Counted from the stretch's first letter, positions 25,228 through 39,661 are shown. The stretch: 64,000 nt of DNA from Chlorocebus sabaeus (GCF_047675955.1 NW_027327441.1:310001-374000); one strand, 5' to 3'. Program-made: numbers and translations. Notes: generated from the sequence alone by a model not told the origin.

Positions 25228-27150
25228 TTTTGAACGGAAGATATTTCCTTTTTCACCATAGCCCTCTATGGGCTTCCAAATATCACTTTGCCAATTCCAC
25301 AAGAACAGCCTAATCGAAAGGCTTCTTGAAGGGAAAGATGTAACTCTGTGAGATGAATTAACAGAACACAGAGCAGTTTCTCAGAAAGCTTCTTTCCAGT
25401 TTTGAACGGAAGATACTTCCCTTTTCACCATTGCCCTCTATGGGCTTCCAAATATCCCTTTGCGAATTCCACTAGAACAGCCTTAGCGAAAGGATTCTTG
25501 AAGGGAAAGATGTAACCTTGTGTGGTGAATTAACAGAACACAGAGCAGTTTCTCAGAAAGATTCTTTCCAGTTTTGAACGGAAGATACTTCCTTTTTCAC
25601 CATAGCTCTCTATGGACTTCCAAATATCCCGTTGCCAATTCCACAAGAACAGCCTTAGCAAAAGACTTCTTGAAGGGAAATATGTAATTCTGTGAGATGA
25701 ATTAACAGAACACAGAGCAGTTTCTCGGAAAGCTTCTTTCCAGTTTTGAACGGAAGATATTTCGTGTTTCACCATAGCCCTCTATGGGCTTCCAAATATC
25801 ACTTTGCGAATTCCACAAGAACAGCCTTAGCGAAAGGCTTCTTGAAGGGAAAGATGTAACTCTGTGAGATGAATTAACAGAACACAGAGCAGTTTCTCAG
25901 AAAGCTTCTTTCCAGTTTTGAACGGAAGATATTTCCTTTTTCACCATAGCCCTCTATGGGCTTCTAAATATCACTTTGCCAATTCCACAAGAACAGCCTT
26001 ATCGAAAGGCTTCTTGACGGGAAAGATGTAACTCGGTGAGATGAATTAACAGAACACAGAGCAGTTTCTCAGAAAGCTTCTTTCCAGTTTTGAACGGAAG
26101 ATATTTCGTTTTTCACCATAGCCCTCTATGGGTTTCCAAATATCCCTTTGCCAATTCCACAAGAACTGCCTTAGCGAAAGGCTTCTTGAAGGGAAAGATG
26201 TAACTCTGTGAGATGAATTAACAGAACACAGAGCAGTTTCTCAGAAAGCTTCTTTCCAATTTTGAACGGAAGATATTTCGTTTTTCACCATAGCCCTCTA
26301 TGGGCTTCCAAATATCCCTTTGCCAATTCCACAAGAACAGCCTTAGCGAAAGGCTTCTTGAAGGGAAAGATGTAACTCTGTGAGATGAATTAACAGAACA
26401 CAGAGCAGTTTCTCAGAAAGCTTCTTTCCAGTTTTGAACGGAAGATATTTCCTTTTTCACCATAGCCCTCTATCGGCTTCCAAATATCACTTTGCCAATT
26501 CCACAAGAACAGACTTAGCGAAAGGCTTCTTGAAGGGAAAGATGTAACTCTGTGAGATGAATTAACGGAACACAGAGCAGTTTCTCAGAAAGCTTCTTTC
26601 CAGTTTTGAACGGAAGATATTTCCTTTTTCACCATAGCCCTCTATGGGCTTCCAAATATCCCTTTGCCAATTCCACAAGAACAGCCTTAGCGAAAGGCTT
26701 CTTGAAGGGAAAGATGTAACTCTGTGAGATGAATTAACAGAACACAGAGCAGTTTCTCAGAAAGCTTCTTTCCAGTATTGAACGGAAGATATTTCCTTTT
26801 TCACCATAGCCCTCTATGGGCTTCCAAATATCACTTTGCCAATTCCAAAAGAACAACCTTAGCGAAAGGCTTCTTGAAGGGAAAGATGTAACTCTGTGAG
26901 ATGAATTAACAGAACAAAGAGCAGTTTCTCAGAAAGCTTCTTTCCAGTTTTGAACGGAAGATATTTCCTTTTTCACCTTAGCCCTCTATGGGCTTCCAAA
27001 TATCAGTTTGCCAATTCCACAAGAACAGCCTAATCGAAAGGCTTCTTGAAGGGAAAGATGTAACTCTGTGAGATGAATTAACAGAACACAGAGCAGTTTC
27101 TCAGAAAGCTTCTTTCCAGTTTTGAACGGAAGATACTTCCTTTTTCACCA

Positions 27151-30100
27151 TTGCCCTCTACGTGCTTCCAAATATCCCTTTGCGAATTCCACTAGAACAG
27201 CCTTAGCGAAAGGCTTCTTGAAGGGAAAGATGTAACGTTGTGAGATGAATTAACAGAACACAGAGCAGTTTCTCAGAAAGATTCTTTCCAGTTTTGAACG
27301 GAAGATACTTCCTTTTTCACCATAGCCCTCAATGGGCTTTCAAATATCCCTTTGCCAATTACACAAGAACAGCCTTAGCGAAAGGCTTCTTGAAGGGAAA
27401 GATGTAACTCTGTGAGATCAATTAACAGAACACAGAGCAGTTTCTCAGAAAGCTTCTTTCCAGTTTTGAACGGAAGATACTTCCTTTTTCACCATAGCCC
27501 TCTGTGGGCTTCCAAAGATCACTTTGCCAATTCCACAAGAACAGCCTTAGCGAAAGGCTTCTTGAAGGGAAAGATGTAATTCTGTGAGATGAATTAACAG
27601 AACACAGAGCAGTTTCTCAGAAAGCTTCTTTCAAGTATTGAACGCAAGATATTTCCTTTTTCACAGTAGCCCTCCATGGACTTCCAAATATCCCTTTGTC
27701 AATTCCACAAGAACAGCCTTAGCGAAAGGCTTCTTGAAGGGAAAGATGTATCTCTGTGAGATGAATTAACAGAACACAGAGCAGTTTCTCGGAAAGCTTC
27801 TTTCCAGTTTTGAACGGAAGATATTTCGTGTTTCACCATAGCCCTCTATGGGCTTCCAAATATCACTTTGCGAATTCCACAAGAACAGCCTTAGCGAAAG
27901 GCTTCTTGAAGGGAAAGATGTAACTCTGTGAGATGAATTAACAGAACACAGAGCAGTTTCTCAGAAAGCTTCTTTGCAGTTTTGAACGGAAGATATTTCC
28001 TTTTTCACCATAGCCCTCTATCGGCTTCCAAATATCACTTTGCCAATTCCACAAGAACAGACTTAGCGAAAGGCTTCTTGAAGGGAAAGATGTAACTCTG
28101 TGAGATGAATTAACAGAACACAGAGCAGTTTCTCAGAAAGCTTCTTTCCAGTTTTGAACGGAAGATATTTCCTTTTTCACCATAGCCCTCTATGGGCTTC
28201 CAAATATCCCTTTGCCAATTCCACAAGAACAGCCTTAGCGAAAGGCTTCTTGAAGGGAAAGATGTAACTCTGTGAGATGAATTAACAGAACACAGAGCAG
28301 TTTCTCAGAAAGCTTCTTTCCAGTTTTGAACGGAAGTTGTTTCCTTTTTCACCATAGCCCTCTATGGGCTTCCAAATATCACTTTGCTAATTCCACAACA
28401 ACAGCCTTAGCGAAAGGCTTCTTGAAGGGAAAGATGTAACTCTGTGAGATGAATTAACAGAACACAGAGCAGTTTCTCAGAATGCTTCTTTCCAATATTG
28501 AACGCAAGATATTTCCTTTTTCACAGTAGCCCTCCATGGACTTCCAAATATCCCTTTGCCAATTCCAAAAGAACAGCCTTAGCGAAAGGCTTCTTGAAGG
28601 GAAAGATGTAACACTGTGAGTTGAATTAACAGAACACAGAGCAGTTTCTCAGAAAGCTTCTTTCCAGTTTTGAACGGAAGATATTTCCTTTATCACCATA
28701 GCAATCTACGGGCTTCCAAATATCACTTTGCCAATTCCACAAGAACAGCCTTAGCGAAAGGCTTCTTGAAGGGAAAATTGTAACACTGTGAGATGAATTA
28801 ACAGAACACAGAGCAGTTTCTCAGAAAGCTTCTTTCCAGTTTTGAAAGGAAGACACTTCCTTTTTCCCATAGCGCTCTATGGGCTTCCAAATATCCCTTT
28901 TCCAATTCCACAAGAACAGCCTTAGCGAAAGGCTGCTTGAAGGGAAAGATGTAACTCTGTGAAATGAATTAACAGAACACAGAGCAGTTTCTCAGAAAGC
29001 TTCTTTCCAGTTTTGAACGGAAGATTTTTCCTTTTTCACCATAGCCCTCAATGGGCTTCCAAATATCACTTTGCCAATTCCACAAGAACAGCCTTAGCGA
29101 AAGGCTTCTTGAAGGGAAAGATGTAACTCTGTGAGATGAATTAACGGAACAGAGAGCAGTTTCTCAGAAAGCATCTTTCCAGTTTTGAACGAAAGATATT
29201 TCCTTTTTCACCATAGCACTTAATGGGCTTCCAAATATCCCTTTGCCAATTCCACAAGAACAGCCTTAGCGAAAGACTTCTTGAAGGGAAAGATGTAACT
29301 CTGTGGGATGAATTAACAGAAAACAGAGCAGTTTCTCAGAAAGCTTCTTTCCAGTATTGAACCGAAGATATTTCCTTTTTCACCGTAGCCCTCTGTAGGC
29401 TTCCAAAGATCACTTTGCCAATTCCACAAGAACAGCCTTAGCGAAAGGCTTCTTGAAGGGAAAGATGTAACTCTGTGAGATGAATTAACAGAACACAGAG
29501 CAGTTTCTCAGAAAGCTTCTTTCCAGTTTTGAAAGGAAGATACTTCCTTTTTCCCATAGCCCTCTACGGGCCTCCAAATATCCCTTTTCCAATTCCACAA
29601 GAACAGCCTTAGCGAAAGGCTTCTTGAAGGGAAAGATGTAACACTGTGAGATGAATTAACAAAACACAGAGCAGTTTCTCAGAAAGCTTCTTTCCAGTAT
29701 TGAACGCAAGATATTTACTTTTTCACCGTAGCCCTCCTTGGGCTTCCAAATACCACTTTGCCAATTCCACAAGAACAGCCTAATCGAAAGGCTTCTTGAA
29801 GGGAAAGATGTAACTCTGTGAGATGAATTAACAGAACACAGAGCAGTTTCTCAGAAAGCTTCTTTCCAGTTTTGAACGGAAGATATTTCCTTTTTCACCA
29901 TAGCCCTCTATGGGCTTCCAAATATCACTTTGTCAATTCCACAAGAACAGCCTTAGCGAAAGGCTTTTGAAGGGAAAGATGTAACTCTGTGAGATGAATT
30001 AATAGAACACGGAGCAGTTTCTCAGAAAGCTTCTTTCCAGTTTTGAACGGAAGATATTTCCTTTTTCACCATAGCCCTCTATGGGCTTCCAAATATCACT

Positions 30101-32649
30101 TTGCCAATTCCACAAGAACAGCCTTAGCGAAAGGCTTCTTGAAGGCAAAGATGTAACTCTTTGAGGTGAATTAACAGAACACAGAGCAGTTTCTCAGAAA
30201 GCTTCTTTCCAGTTTTGAACGGAAGATATTTCCTTTTTCACCATAGCCCTCTATGGGCTTCCAAATATCACTTTGCCAATTCCACAAGAACAGCCTAATC
30301 GAAAGGCTTCTTGAAGGGAAAGATGTAACTCTCTGAGATGAATTAAGAGAACACAGAGCAGTTTCTCAGAAAGCTTCTTTCCAGTTTTGAACGGAAGACA
30401 TTTCCTTTTCCACCATAGCCCTCAATGGGCTTCCAAATATCACTTTGCCAATTCCACAAGAACAACCTTAGCGAAAAGCTTCTTGAAATGAAAGATGTAA
30501 CTCTGTGGGATGAATTAACGGAACACAGAGCAGTTTCTCAGAAAGCTTTTCCAGTTTTGAACGGAAGATATTTCCTTTTTCACCATAGCCCTCTATGGGC
30601 TTCCAAATATCACTTTGCCAATTCCACAAGAACAGCCTAATCGAAAGGCTTCTTGAAGGGAAAGATGTAACTCTGTGAGATGAATTAACAGAACACATAG
30701 CAGTTTCTCAGAAAGCTTCTTTCCAGTTTTGAACGGAAGATACTTCCCTTTTCACCATTGCCCTCTATGGGCTTCCAAATATCCCTTTGCGAATTCCACT
30801 AGAACAGCCTTAGCGAAAGGCTTCTTGAAGGGAAAGATGTAACCTTGTGTGGTGAATTAACAGAACACAGAGCAGTTTCTCAGAAAGATTCTTTCCAGTT
30901 TTGAACGGAAGATACTTCCTTTTTCACCATAGCTCTCTAAGGACTTCCAAATATCCCTTTGCCAATTCCACAAGAACAGCCTTAGGAAAAGACTTCTTGA
31001 AGGGAAAGATGTAATTCTGTGAGATGAATTAACAGAACACAGAGCAGTTTCTCGGAAAGCTTCTTTCCAGTTTTGAACGGAAGATATTTCGTGTTTCACC
31101 ATAGCCCTCTATGGGCTTCCAAATATCACTTTGCGAATTCCACAAGAACAGCCTTAGCGAAAGGCTTCTTGAAGGGAAAGATGTAACTCTGTGAGATGAA
31201 TTAACAGAACACAGAGCAGTTTCTCAGAAAGCTTCTTTCCAGTTTTGAACGGAAGATATTTCCTTTTTCACCATAGCCCTCTATGGGCTTCTAAATATCA
31301 CTTTGCCAATTCCACAAGAACAGCCTTATCGAAAGGCTTCTTGACGGGAAAGATGTAACTCGGTGAGATGAATTAACAGAACACAGAGCAGTTTCTCAGA
31401 AAGCTTCTTTCCAGTTTTGAACGGAAGATATTTCCTTTTTCACCATAGCCCTCTATGGGCTTCCAAATATCCCTTTGCCAATTCCACAAGAACAGCTTTA
31501 GCAAAAGGCTTCTTGAAGGGAACGATGTAACTCTGTGAGATGAATTAACAGAACACAGAGCAGTTTCTCAGAAAGCTTCTTTCCAGTTTTGAACGGAAGA
31601 TATTTCGTTTTTCACCATAGCCCTCTATGGGTTTCCAAATATCCCTTTGCCAATTCCACAAGAACTGCCTTAGCGAAAGGCTTCTTGAAGGGAAAGATGT
31701 AACTCTGTGAGATGAATTAACAGAACACAGAGCAGTTTCTCAGAAAGCTTCTTTCCAGTTTTGAACGGAAGATATTTCGTTTTTCACCATAGCCCTCTAT
31801 GGGCTTCCAAATATCCCTTTGCCAATTCCACAAGAACAGCCTTAGCGAAAGGCTTCTTGAAGGGAAAGATGTAACTCTGTGAGATGAATTAACAGAACAC
31901 AGAGCAGTTTCTCAGAAAGCTTCTTTCCAGTTTTGAACGGAAGATATTTCCTTTTTCACCATAGCCCTCTATCGGCTTCCAAATATCACTTTGCCAATTC
32001 CACAAGAACAGACTTAGCGAAAGGCTTCTTGAAGGGAAAGATGTAACTCTGTGAGATGAATTAACAGAACACAGAGCAGTTTCTCAGAAAGCTTCTTTCC
32101 AGTTTTGAACGGAAGATATTTCCTTTTTCACCATAGCCCTCTATGGGCTTCCAAATATCCCTTTGCCAATTCCACAAGAACAGCCTTAGCGAAAGGCTTC
32201 TTGAAGGGAAAGATGTAACTCTGTGAGGTGAATTAACAGAACACAGAGCAGTTTCTCAGAAAGCTTCTTTCCAGTATTGAACGGAAGATATTTCCTTTTT
32301 CACCATAGCCCTCTATGGGCTTCCAAATATCACTTTGCCAATTCCAAAAGAACAACCTTAGCGAAAGGCTTCTTGAAGGGAAAGATGTAACTCTGTGAGA
32401 TGAATTAACAGAACAAAGAGCAGTTTCTCAGAAAGCTTCTTTCCAGTTTTGAACGGAAGATATTTCCTTTTTCACCTTAGCCCTCTATGGGCTTCCAAAT
32501 ATCAGTTTGCCAATTCCACAAGAACAGCCTAATCGAAAGGCTTCTTGAAGGGAAAGATGTAACTCTGTGAGATGAATTAACAGAACACAGAGCAGTTTCT
32601 CAGAAAGCTTCTTTCCAGTTTTGAACGGAAGATACTTCCTTTTTCACCA
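27151..32649 (-). repeat. Higher-order unit, 32 monomers (5,499 bp)
   Basis: The length is 32 x 172 minus 5, with the same deletion classes as the preceding unit (ggcttttgaaggg at 29962, two-base deletion at 30543). Directly after the attacac monomer it contains a segment not seen further left: gagatcaatt; ctgtgggc with aaagatcac; aattctgtg; tcaagtattg; gatgtatctctg; cgtgtttcacc; a tttgcagtttt monomer; then tatcggc at 28019. It rejoins the 30-mer order at 'gaagttgtttcc' (about 28332), and from there to about 31.4 kb it tracks the previous unit at offset 5,327. Confidence 0.82.
29178..29194 (-). other. Near-CENP-B box (8 of 9 core bases)
   Basis: Same sequence, 5,327 bp after the site at 23851, matching the 31-monomer duplication. 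Confidence 0.6.
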
Positions 32650-35600
32650 TTGCTCTCTACGTGCTTCCAAATATCCCTTTGCGAATTCCACTAGAACAGC
32701 CTTAGCGAAAGGCTTCTTGAAGGGAAAGATGTAACGTTGTGAGATGAATTAACAGAACACAGAGCAGTTTCTCAGAAAGATTCTTTCCAGTTTTGAACGG
32801 AAGATACTTCCTTTTTCACCATAGCCCTCAATGGGCTTTCAAATATCCCTTTGCCAATTACACAAGAACAGCCTTAGCGAAAGGCTTCTTGAAGGGAAAG
32901 ATGTAACTCTGTGAGATCAATTAACAGAACACAGAGCAGTTTCTCAGAAAGCTTCTTTCCAGTTTTGAACGGAAGATATTTCCTTTTTCACCATAGCCCT
33001 CTGTGGGCTTCCAAAGATCACTTTGCCAATTCCACAAGAACAGCCTTAGCGAAAGGCTTCTTGAAGGGAAAGATGTAATTCTGTGAGATGAATTAACAGA
33101 ACACAGAGCAGTTTCTCAGAAAGCTTCTTTCAAGTATTGAACGCAAGATATTTCCTTTTTCACAGTAGCCCTCCATGGACTTCCAAATATCCCTTTGTCA
33201 ATTCCACAAGAACAGCCTTAGCGAAAGGCTTCTTGAAGGGAAAGATGTATCTCTGTGAGATGAATTAACAGAACACAGAGCAGTTTCTCGGAAAGCTTCT
33301 TTCCAGTTTTGAACGGAAGATATTTCGTGTTTCACCATAGCCCTCTATGGGCTTCCAAATATAACTTTGCGAATTCCACAAGAACAGCCTTAGCGAAAGG
33401 CTTCTTGAAGGGAAAGATGTAACTCTGTGAGATGAATTAACAGAACACAGAGCAGTTTCTCAGAAAGCTTCTTTGCAGTTTTGAACGGAAGATATTTCCT
33501 TTTTCACCATAGCCCTCTATCGGCTTCCAAATATCACTTTGCCAATTCCACAAGAACAGACTTAGCGAAAGGCTTCTTGAAGGGAAAGATGTAACTCTGT
33601 GAGATGAATTAACAGAACACAGGGCAGTTTCTCAGAAAGCTTCTTTCCAGTTTTGAACGGAAGATATTTCCTTTTTCACCATAGCCCTCTATGGGCTTCC
33701 AAATATCCCTTTGCCAATTCCACAAGAACAGCCTTAGCGAAAGGCTTCTTGAAGGGAAAGATGTAACTCTGTGAGATGAATTAACAGAACACAGAGCAGT
33801 TTCTCAGAAAGCTTCTTTCCAGTTTAGAACGGAAGATATTTCCTTTTTCACCATAGCCCTCTATGGGCTTCCAAATATCACTTTGCCAATTCCACAAGAA
33901 CAGACTTTGCGAAAGGCTTCTTGAAGGGAAAGATGTAACTCTGTGAGATGAATTAACAGAACACAGAGCAGTTTCTCAGAAAGCTTCTTTCCAGTATATA
34001 ACGCAAGATATTTCCTTTTTCACCGTAGCCCTCCTTGGGCTTCCAAATATCTCTTTGCCAATTCCACAAGAACAGCCTTAGCGAAAGGCTTCTTGAAGGG
34101 AAAGATGTAACTCGGCGAGATGAATTAACAGAACACAGAGCAGTTTCTCAGGAAGCTTCTTTCCAGTTTTGAACGGAAGATTTTTCCTTTTTCACCGTAG
34201 CCCTCTATGGGCTTCCAAATATCACTTTGCCAATTCCACAAGAACAGCCTTAGCGAAAGGCTTCTTGAAGGGAAAGATGTAACTCTGTGAGATGAATTAA
34301 CAGAACACAGAGCAGTTTCTCAGAAGGCTTCTTTCCAGTATTGAACGCAAGATATTTCCTTTTTCACAGTATCCCTCCATGGACTTCCAAATATCACTTT
34401 GCCAATTCCACAAGAACAGCCTTAGCGAAAGGGTTCTTGAAGGGAAAGATGTAACTCTGTGAGATGAATTAACGGAACACAGAGCAGTTTCTCAGAAAGC
34501 TTCTTTCCAGTTTTGAACGGAAGTTATTTCCTTTTTCACCATAGCCCTCTATGGGCTTCCAAATATCACTTTGCTAATTCCACAACAACAGCCTTAGCGA
34601 AAGGCTTCTTGAAGGGAAAGATGTAACTCTGTGAGATGAATTAACAGAACACAGAGCAGTTTCTCAGAATGCTTCTTTCCAATATTGAACGCAAGATATT
34701 TCCTTTTTCACAGTAGCCCTCCATGGACTTCCAAATATCCCTTTGCCAATTCCACAAGAACAGCCTTAGCGAAAGGCTTCTTGAAGGGAAAGATGTAACA
34801 CTGTGAGTTGAATTAACAGAACACAGAGCAGTTTCTCAGAAAGCTTCTTTCCAGTTTTGAACGGAAGATATTTCCTTTATCACCATAGCAATCTACGGGC
34901 TTCCAAATATCACTTTGCCAATTCCACAAGAACAGCCTTAGCGAAAGGCTTCTTGAAGGGAAAATTGTAACACTGTGAGATGAATTAACAGAACACAGAG
35001 CAGTTTCTCAGAAAGCTTCTTTCCAGTTTTGAAAGGAAGACACTTCCTTTTTCCCATAGCGCTCTATGGGCTTCCAAATATCCCTTTTCCAATTCCACAA
35101 GAACAGCCTTAGCGAAAGGCTTCTTGAAGGGAAAGATGTAACTCTGTGAAATGAATTAACAGAACACAGAGCAGTTTCTCAGAAAGCTTCTTTCCAGTTT
35201 TGAACGGAAGATTTTTCCTTTTTCACCATAGCCCTCAAAGGGCTTCCAAATATCCCTTTGCCAATTCCACAAGAACAGCCTTAGCGAAAGGCTTCTTGAA
35301 GGGAAAGATGTAACTCTGTGAGATGAATTAACGGAACAGAGAGCAGTTTCTCAGAAAGCATCTTTCCAGTTTTGAACGAAAGATATTTCCTTTTTCACCA
35401 TAGCACTTAATGGGCTTCCAAATATCCCTTTGCCAATTCCACAAGAACAGCCTTAGCGAAAGGCTTCTTGAAGGGAAAGATGTAACTCTGTGGGATGAAT
35501 TAACAGAAAACAGAGCAGTTTCTCAGAAAGCTTCTTTCCAGTATTGAACCGAAGATATTTCCTTTTTCACCGTAGCCCTCTGTAGGCTTCCAAAGATCAC

Positions 35601-36946
35601 TTTGCCAATTCCACAAGAACAGCCTTAGCGAAAGGCTTCTTGAAGGGAAAGATGTAACTCTGTGAGATGAATTAACAGAACACAGAGCAGTTTCTCAGAA
35701 AGCTTCTTTCCAGTTTTGAAAGGAAGATACTTCCTTTTTCCCATAGCCCTCTATGGGCCTCCAAATATCCCTTTTCCAATTCCACAAGAACAGCCTTAGC
35801 GAAAGGCTTCTTGAAGGGAAAGATGTAACACTGTGAGATGAATTAACAAAACACAGAGCAGTTTCTCAGAAAGCTTCTTTCCAGTATTGAACGCAAGATA
35901 TTTACTTTTTCACCGTAGCCCTCCTTGGGCTTCCAAATACCACTTTGCCAATTCCACAAGAACAGCCTAATCGAAAGGCTTCTTGAAGGGAAAGATGTAA
36001 CTCTGTGAGATGAATTAACAGAACACAGAGCAGTTTCTCAGAAAGCTTCTTTCCAGTTTTGAACGGAAGATATTTCGTTTTTCACCATAGCCCTCTATGG
36101 GCTTCCAAATATCACTTTGTCAATTCCACAAGAACAGCCTTAGCGAAAGGCTTTTGAAGGGAAAGATGTAACTCTGTGAGATGAATTAATAGAACACGGA
36201 GCAGTTTCTCAGAAAGCTTCTTTCCAGTTTTGAACGGAAGATATTTCCTTTTTCACCATAGCCCTCTATCGGCTTCCAAATATCACTTTGCCAATTCCAC
36301 AAGAACAGACTTAGCGAAAGGCTTCTTGAAGGGAAAGATGTAACTCTGTGAGATGAATTAACAGAACACAGAGCAGTTTCTCAGAAAGCTTCTTTCCAGT
36401 TTTGAACGGAAGATATTTCCTTTTTCACCATAGCCCTCTATGGGCTTCCAAATATCCCTTTGCCAATTCCACAAGAACAGCCTTAGCGAAAGGCTTCTTG
36501 AAGGGAAAGATGTAACTCTGTGAGATGAATTAACAGAACACAGAGCAGTTTCTCAGAAAGCTTCTTTCCAGTTTTGAACGGAAGATATTTAATTTTTCAC
36601 CATAGCCCTCTATGGGCTTCCAAATATCACTTTGCCAATTCCAAAAGAACAACCTTAGCGAAAGGCTTCTTGAAGGGAAAGATGTAACTCTGTGAGATGA
36701 ATTAACAGAACAAAGAGCAGTTTCTCAGAAAGCTTCTTTCCAGTTTTGAACGGAAGATATTTCCTTTTTCACCTTAGCCCTCTATGGGCTTCCAAATATC
36801 AGTTTGCCAATTCCACAAGAACAGCCTAATCGAAAGGCTTCTTGAAGGGAAAGATGTAACTCTGTGAGATGAATAAACAGAACACAGAGCAGTTTCTCAG
36901 AAAGCTTCTTTCCAGTTTTGAACGGAAGATACTTCCTTTTTCACCA
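32650..36946 (-). repeat. Higher-order unit, 25 monomers (4,297 bp)
   Basis: The length is 25 x 172 minus 3. The starting marker has a private substitution (ttgctctctacgtg). It shares the gagatcaatt to tatcggc segment with the unit at 27151, then passes through 'gtttagaacgg', 'acagactttgcg' and a gtatataacg monomer (33994) before re-entering the series at agtatccctcc. After the ggcttttgaaggg monomer at 36149 it jumps directly to tatcggc at 36267, skipping the actagaac group. Confidence 0.82.
35365..35381 (-). other. Near-CENP-B box (8 of 9 core bases)
   Basis: Same sequence, in the 25-mer unit. Confidence 0.6.
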
Positions 36947-39661
36947 TTGCCCTCTACGTGCTTCCAAATATCCCTTTGCGAATTCCACTAGAACAGCCTT
37001 AGCGAAAGGCTTCTTGAAGGGAAAGATGTAACGTTGTGAGATGAATTAACAGAACACAGAGCAGTTTCTCAGAAAGATTCTTTCCACTTTTGAACGGAAG
37101 ATACTTCCTTTTTCACCATAGCCCTCAATGGGCTTTCAAATATCCCTTTGCCAATTACACAAGAACAGCCTTAGCGAAAGGCTTCTTGAAGGGAAAGATG
37201 TAACTCTGTGAGATCAATTAACAGAACACAGAGCAGTTTCTCAGAAAGCTTCTTTCCAGTTTTGAACGGAAGACATTTCCTTTTTCACCATAGCCCTCTG
37301 TGGGCTTCCAAAGATCACTTTGCCAATTCCACAAGAACAGCCTTAGCGAAAGGCTTCTTGAAGGGAAAGATGTAATTCTGTGAGATGAATTAACAGAACA
37401 CAGAGCAGTTTCTCAGAAAGCTTCTTTCAAGTATTGAACGCAAGATATTTCCTTTTTCACAGTAGCCCTCCATGGACTTCCAAATATCCCTTTGTCAATT
37501 CCACAAGAACAGCCTTAGCGAAAGGCTTCTTGAAGGGAAAGATGTATCTCTGTGAGATGAATTAACAGAACACAGAGCAGTTTCTCGGAAAGCTTCTTTC
37601 CAGTTTTGAACGGAAGATATTTCGTGTTTCACCATAGCCCTCTATGGGCTTCCAAATATCACTTTGCGAATTCCACAAGAACAGCCTTAGCGAAAGGCTT
37701 CTTGAAGGGAAAGATGTAACTCTGTGAGATGAATTAACAGAACACAGAGCAGTTTCTCAGAAAGCTTCTTTGCAGTTTTGAACGGAAGATATTTCCTTTT
37801 TCACCATAGCCCTCTATCGGCTTCCAAATATCACTTTGAAAATTCCACAAGAACAGACTTAGCGAAAGGCTTCTTGAAGGGAAAGATGTAACTCTGTGAG
37901 ATGAATTAACAGAACACAGAGCAGTTTCTCAGAAAGCTTCTTTCCAGTTTTGAACGGAAGATATTTCCTTTTTCACCATAGCCATCTATGGGCTTCCAAA
38001 TATCCCTTTGCCAATTCCACAAGAACAGCCTTAGCGAAAGGCTTCTTGAAGGGAAAGATGTAACTCTGTGAGATGAATTAACAGAACACAGAGCAGTTTC
38101 TCAGAAAGCTTCTTTCCAGTTTTGAACGGAAGATATTTCCTTTTTCACCATAGCCCTCTATGGGCTTCCAAATATCACTTTGCCAATTCCACAAGAACAG
38201 ACTTTGCGAAAGGCTTCTTGAAGGGAAAGATGTAACTCTGTGAGATGAATTAACAGAACACAGAGCAGTTTCTCAGAAAGCTTCTTTCCAGTATATAACG
38301 CAAGATATTTCCTTTTTCACCGTAGCCCTCCTTGGGCTTCCAAATATCTCTTTGCCAATTCCACAAGAACAGCCTTAGCGAAAGGCTTCTTGAAGGGAAA
38401 GATGTAACTCGGCGAGATGAATTAACAGAACACAGAGCAGTTTCTCAGGAAGCTTCTTTCCAGTTTTGAACGGAAGATTTTTCCTTTTTCACCGTAGCCC
38501 TCTATGGGCTTCCAAATATCACTTTGCCAATTCCACAAGAACAGCCTTAGCGAAAGGCTTCTTGAAGGGAAAGATGTAACTCTGTGAGATGAATTAACAG
38601 AACACAGAGCAGTTTCTCAGAAGGCTTCTTTCCAGTATTGAACGCAAGATATTTCCTTTTTCACAGTATCCCTCCATGGACTTCCAAATATCACTTTGCC
38701 AATTCCACAAGAACAGCCTTAGCGAAAGGGTTCTTGAAGGGAAAGATGTAACTCTGTGAGATGAATTAACGGAACACAGAGCAGTTTCTCAGAAAGCTTC
38801 TTTCCAGTTTTGAACGGAAGTTATTTCCTTTTTCACCATAGCTCTCTATGGGCTTCCAAATATCACTTTGCTAATTCCACAACAACAGCCTTAGCGAAAG
38901 GCTTCTTGAAGGGAAAGATGTAACTCTGTGAGATGAATTAACAGAACACAGAGCAGTTTCTCAGAATGCTTCTTTCCAATATTGAACGCAAGATATTTCC
39001 TTTTTCACAGTAGCCCTCCATGGACTTCCAAATATCCCTTTGCCAATTGCACAAGAACAGCCTTAGCGAAAGGCTTCTTGAAGGGAAAGATGTAACACTG
39101 TGAGTTGAATTAACAGAACACAGAGCAGTTTCTCAGAAAGCTTCTTTCCAGTTTTGAACGGAAGATATTTTCTTTATCACCATAGCAATCTACGGGCTTC
39201 CAAATATCACTTTGCCAATTCCACAAGAACAGCCTTAGCGAAAGGCTTCTTGAAGGGAAAATTGTAACACTGTGAGATGAATTAACAGAACACAGAGCAG
39301 TTTCTCAGAAAGCTTCTTTCCAGTTTTGAAAGGAAGACACTTCCTTTTTCCCATAGCGCTCTATGGGCTTCCAAATATCCCTTTTCCAATTCCACAAGAA
39401 CAGCCTTAGCGAAAGGCTTCTTGAAGGGAAAGATGTAACTCTGTGAAATGAATTAACAGAACACAGAGCAGTTTCTCAGAAAGCTTCTTTCCAGTTTTGA
39501 ACGGAAGATTTTTCCTTTTTCACCATAGCCCTCAATGGGCTTCCAAATATCACTTTGCCAATTCCACAAGAACAGCCTTAGCGAAAGGCTTCTTGAAGGG
39601 AAAGATGTAACTCTGTGAGATGAATTAACGGAACAGAGAGCAGTTTCTCAGAAAGCATCTT

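Larger units (their letters stand above)
22512..27150 (-). repeat. Higher-order unit, 27 monomers (4,639 bp)
   Basis: The length is 27 x 172 minus 5. The missing bases are two 'tttttccc' deletions, one ggcttttgaaggg deletion at 24635 and a two-base deletion at 25216 (aagcttttccag). The first part follows the 30-mer through the 'attaatag' monomer. It then carries a new version of the marker monomer, 'ttgccctctatggg' at 25431, followed by 'taaccttgtgtggtg'. Compared with the next unit it lacks the 'agctttagcaaaag' monomer, so the offset between the two changes from 5,327 to 5,499 bp at about 26.1 kb. Confidence 0.82.
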
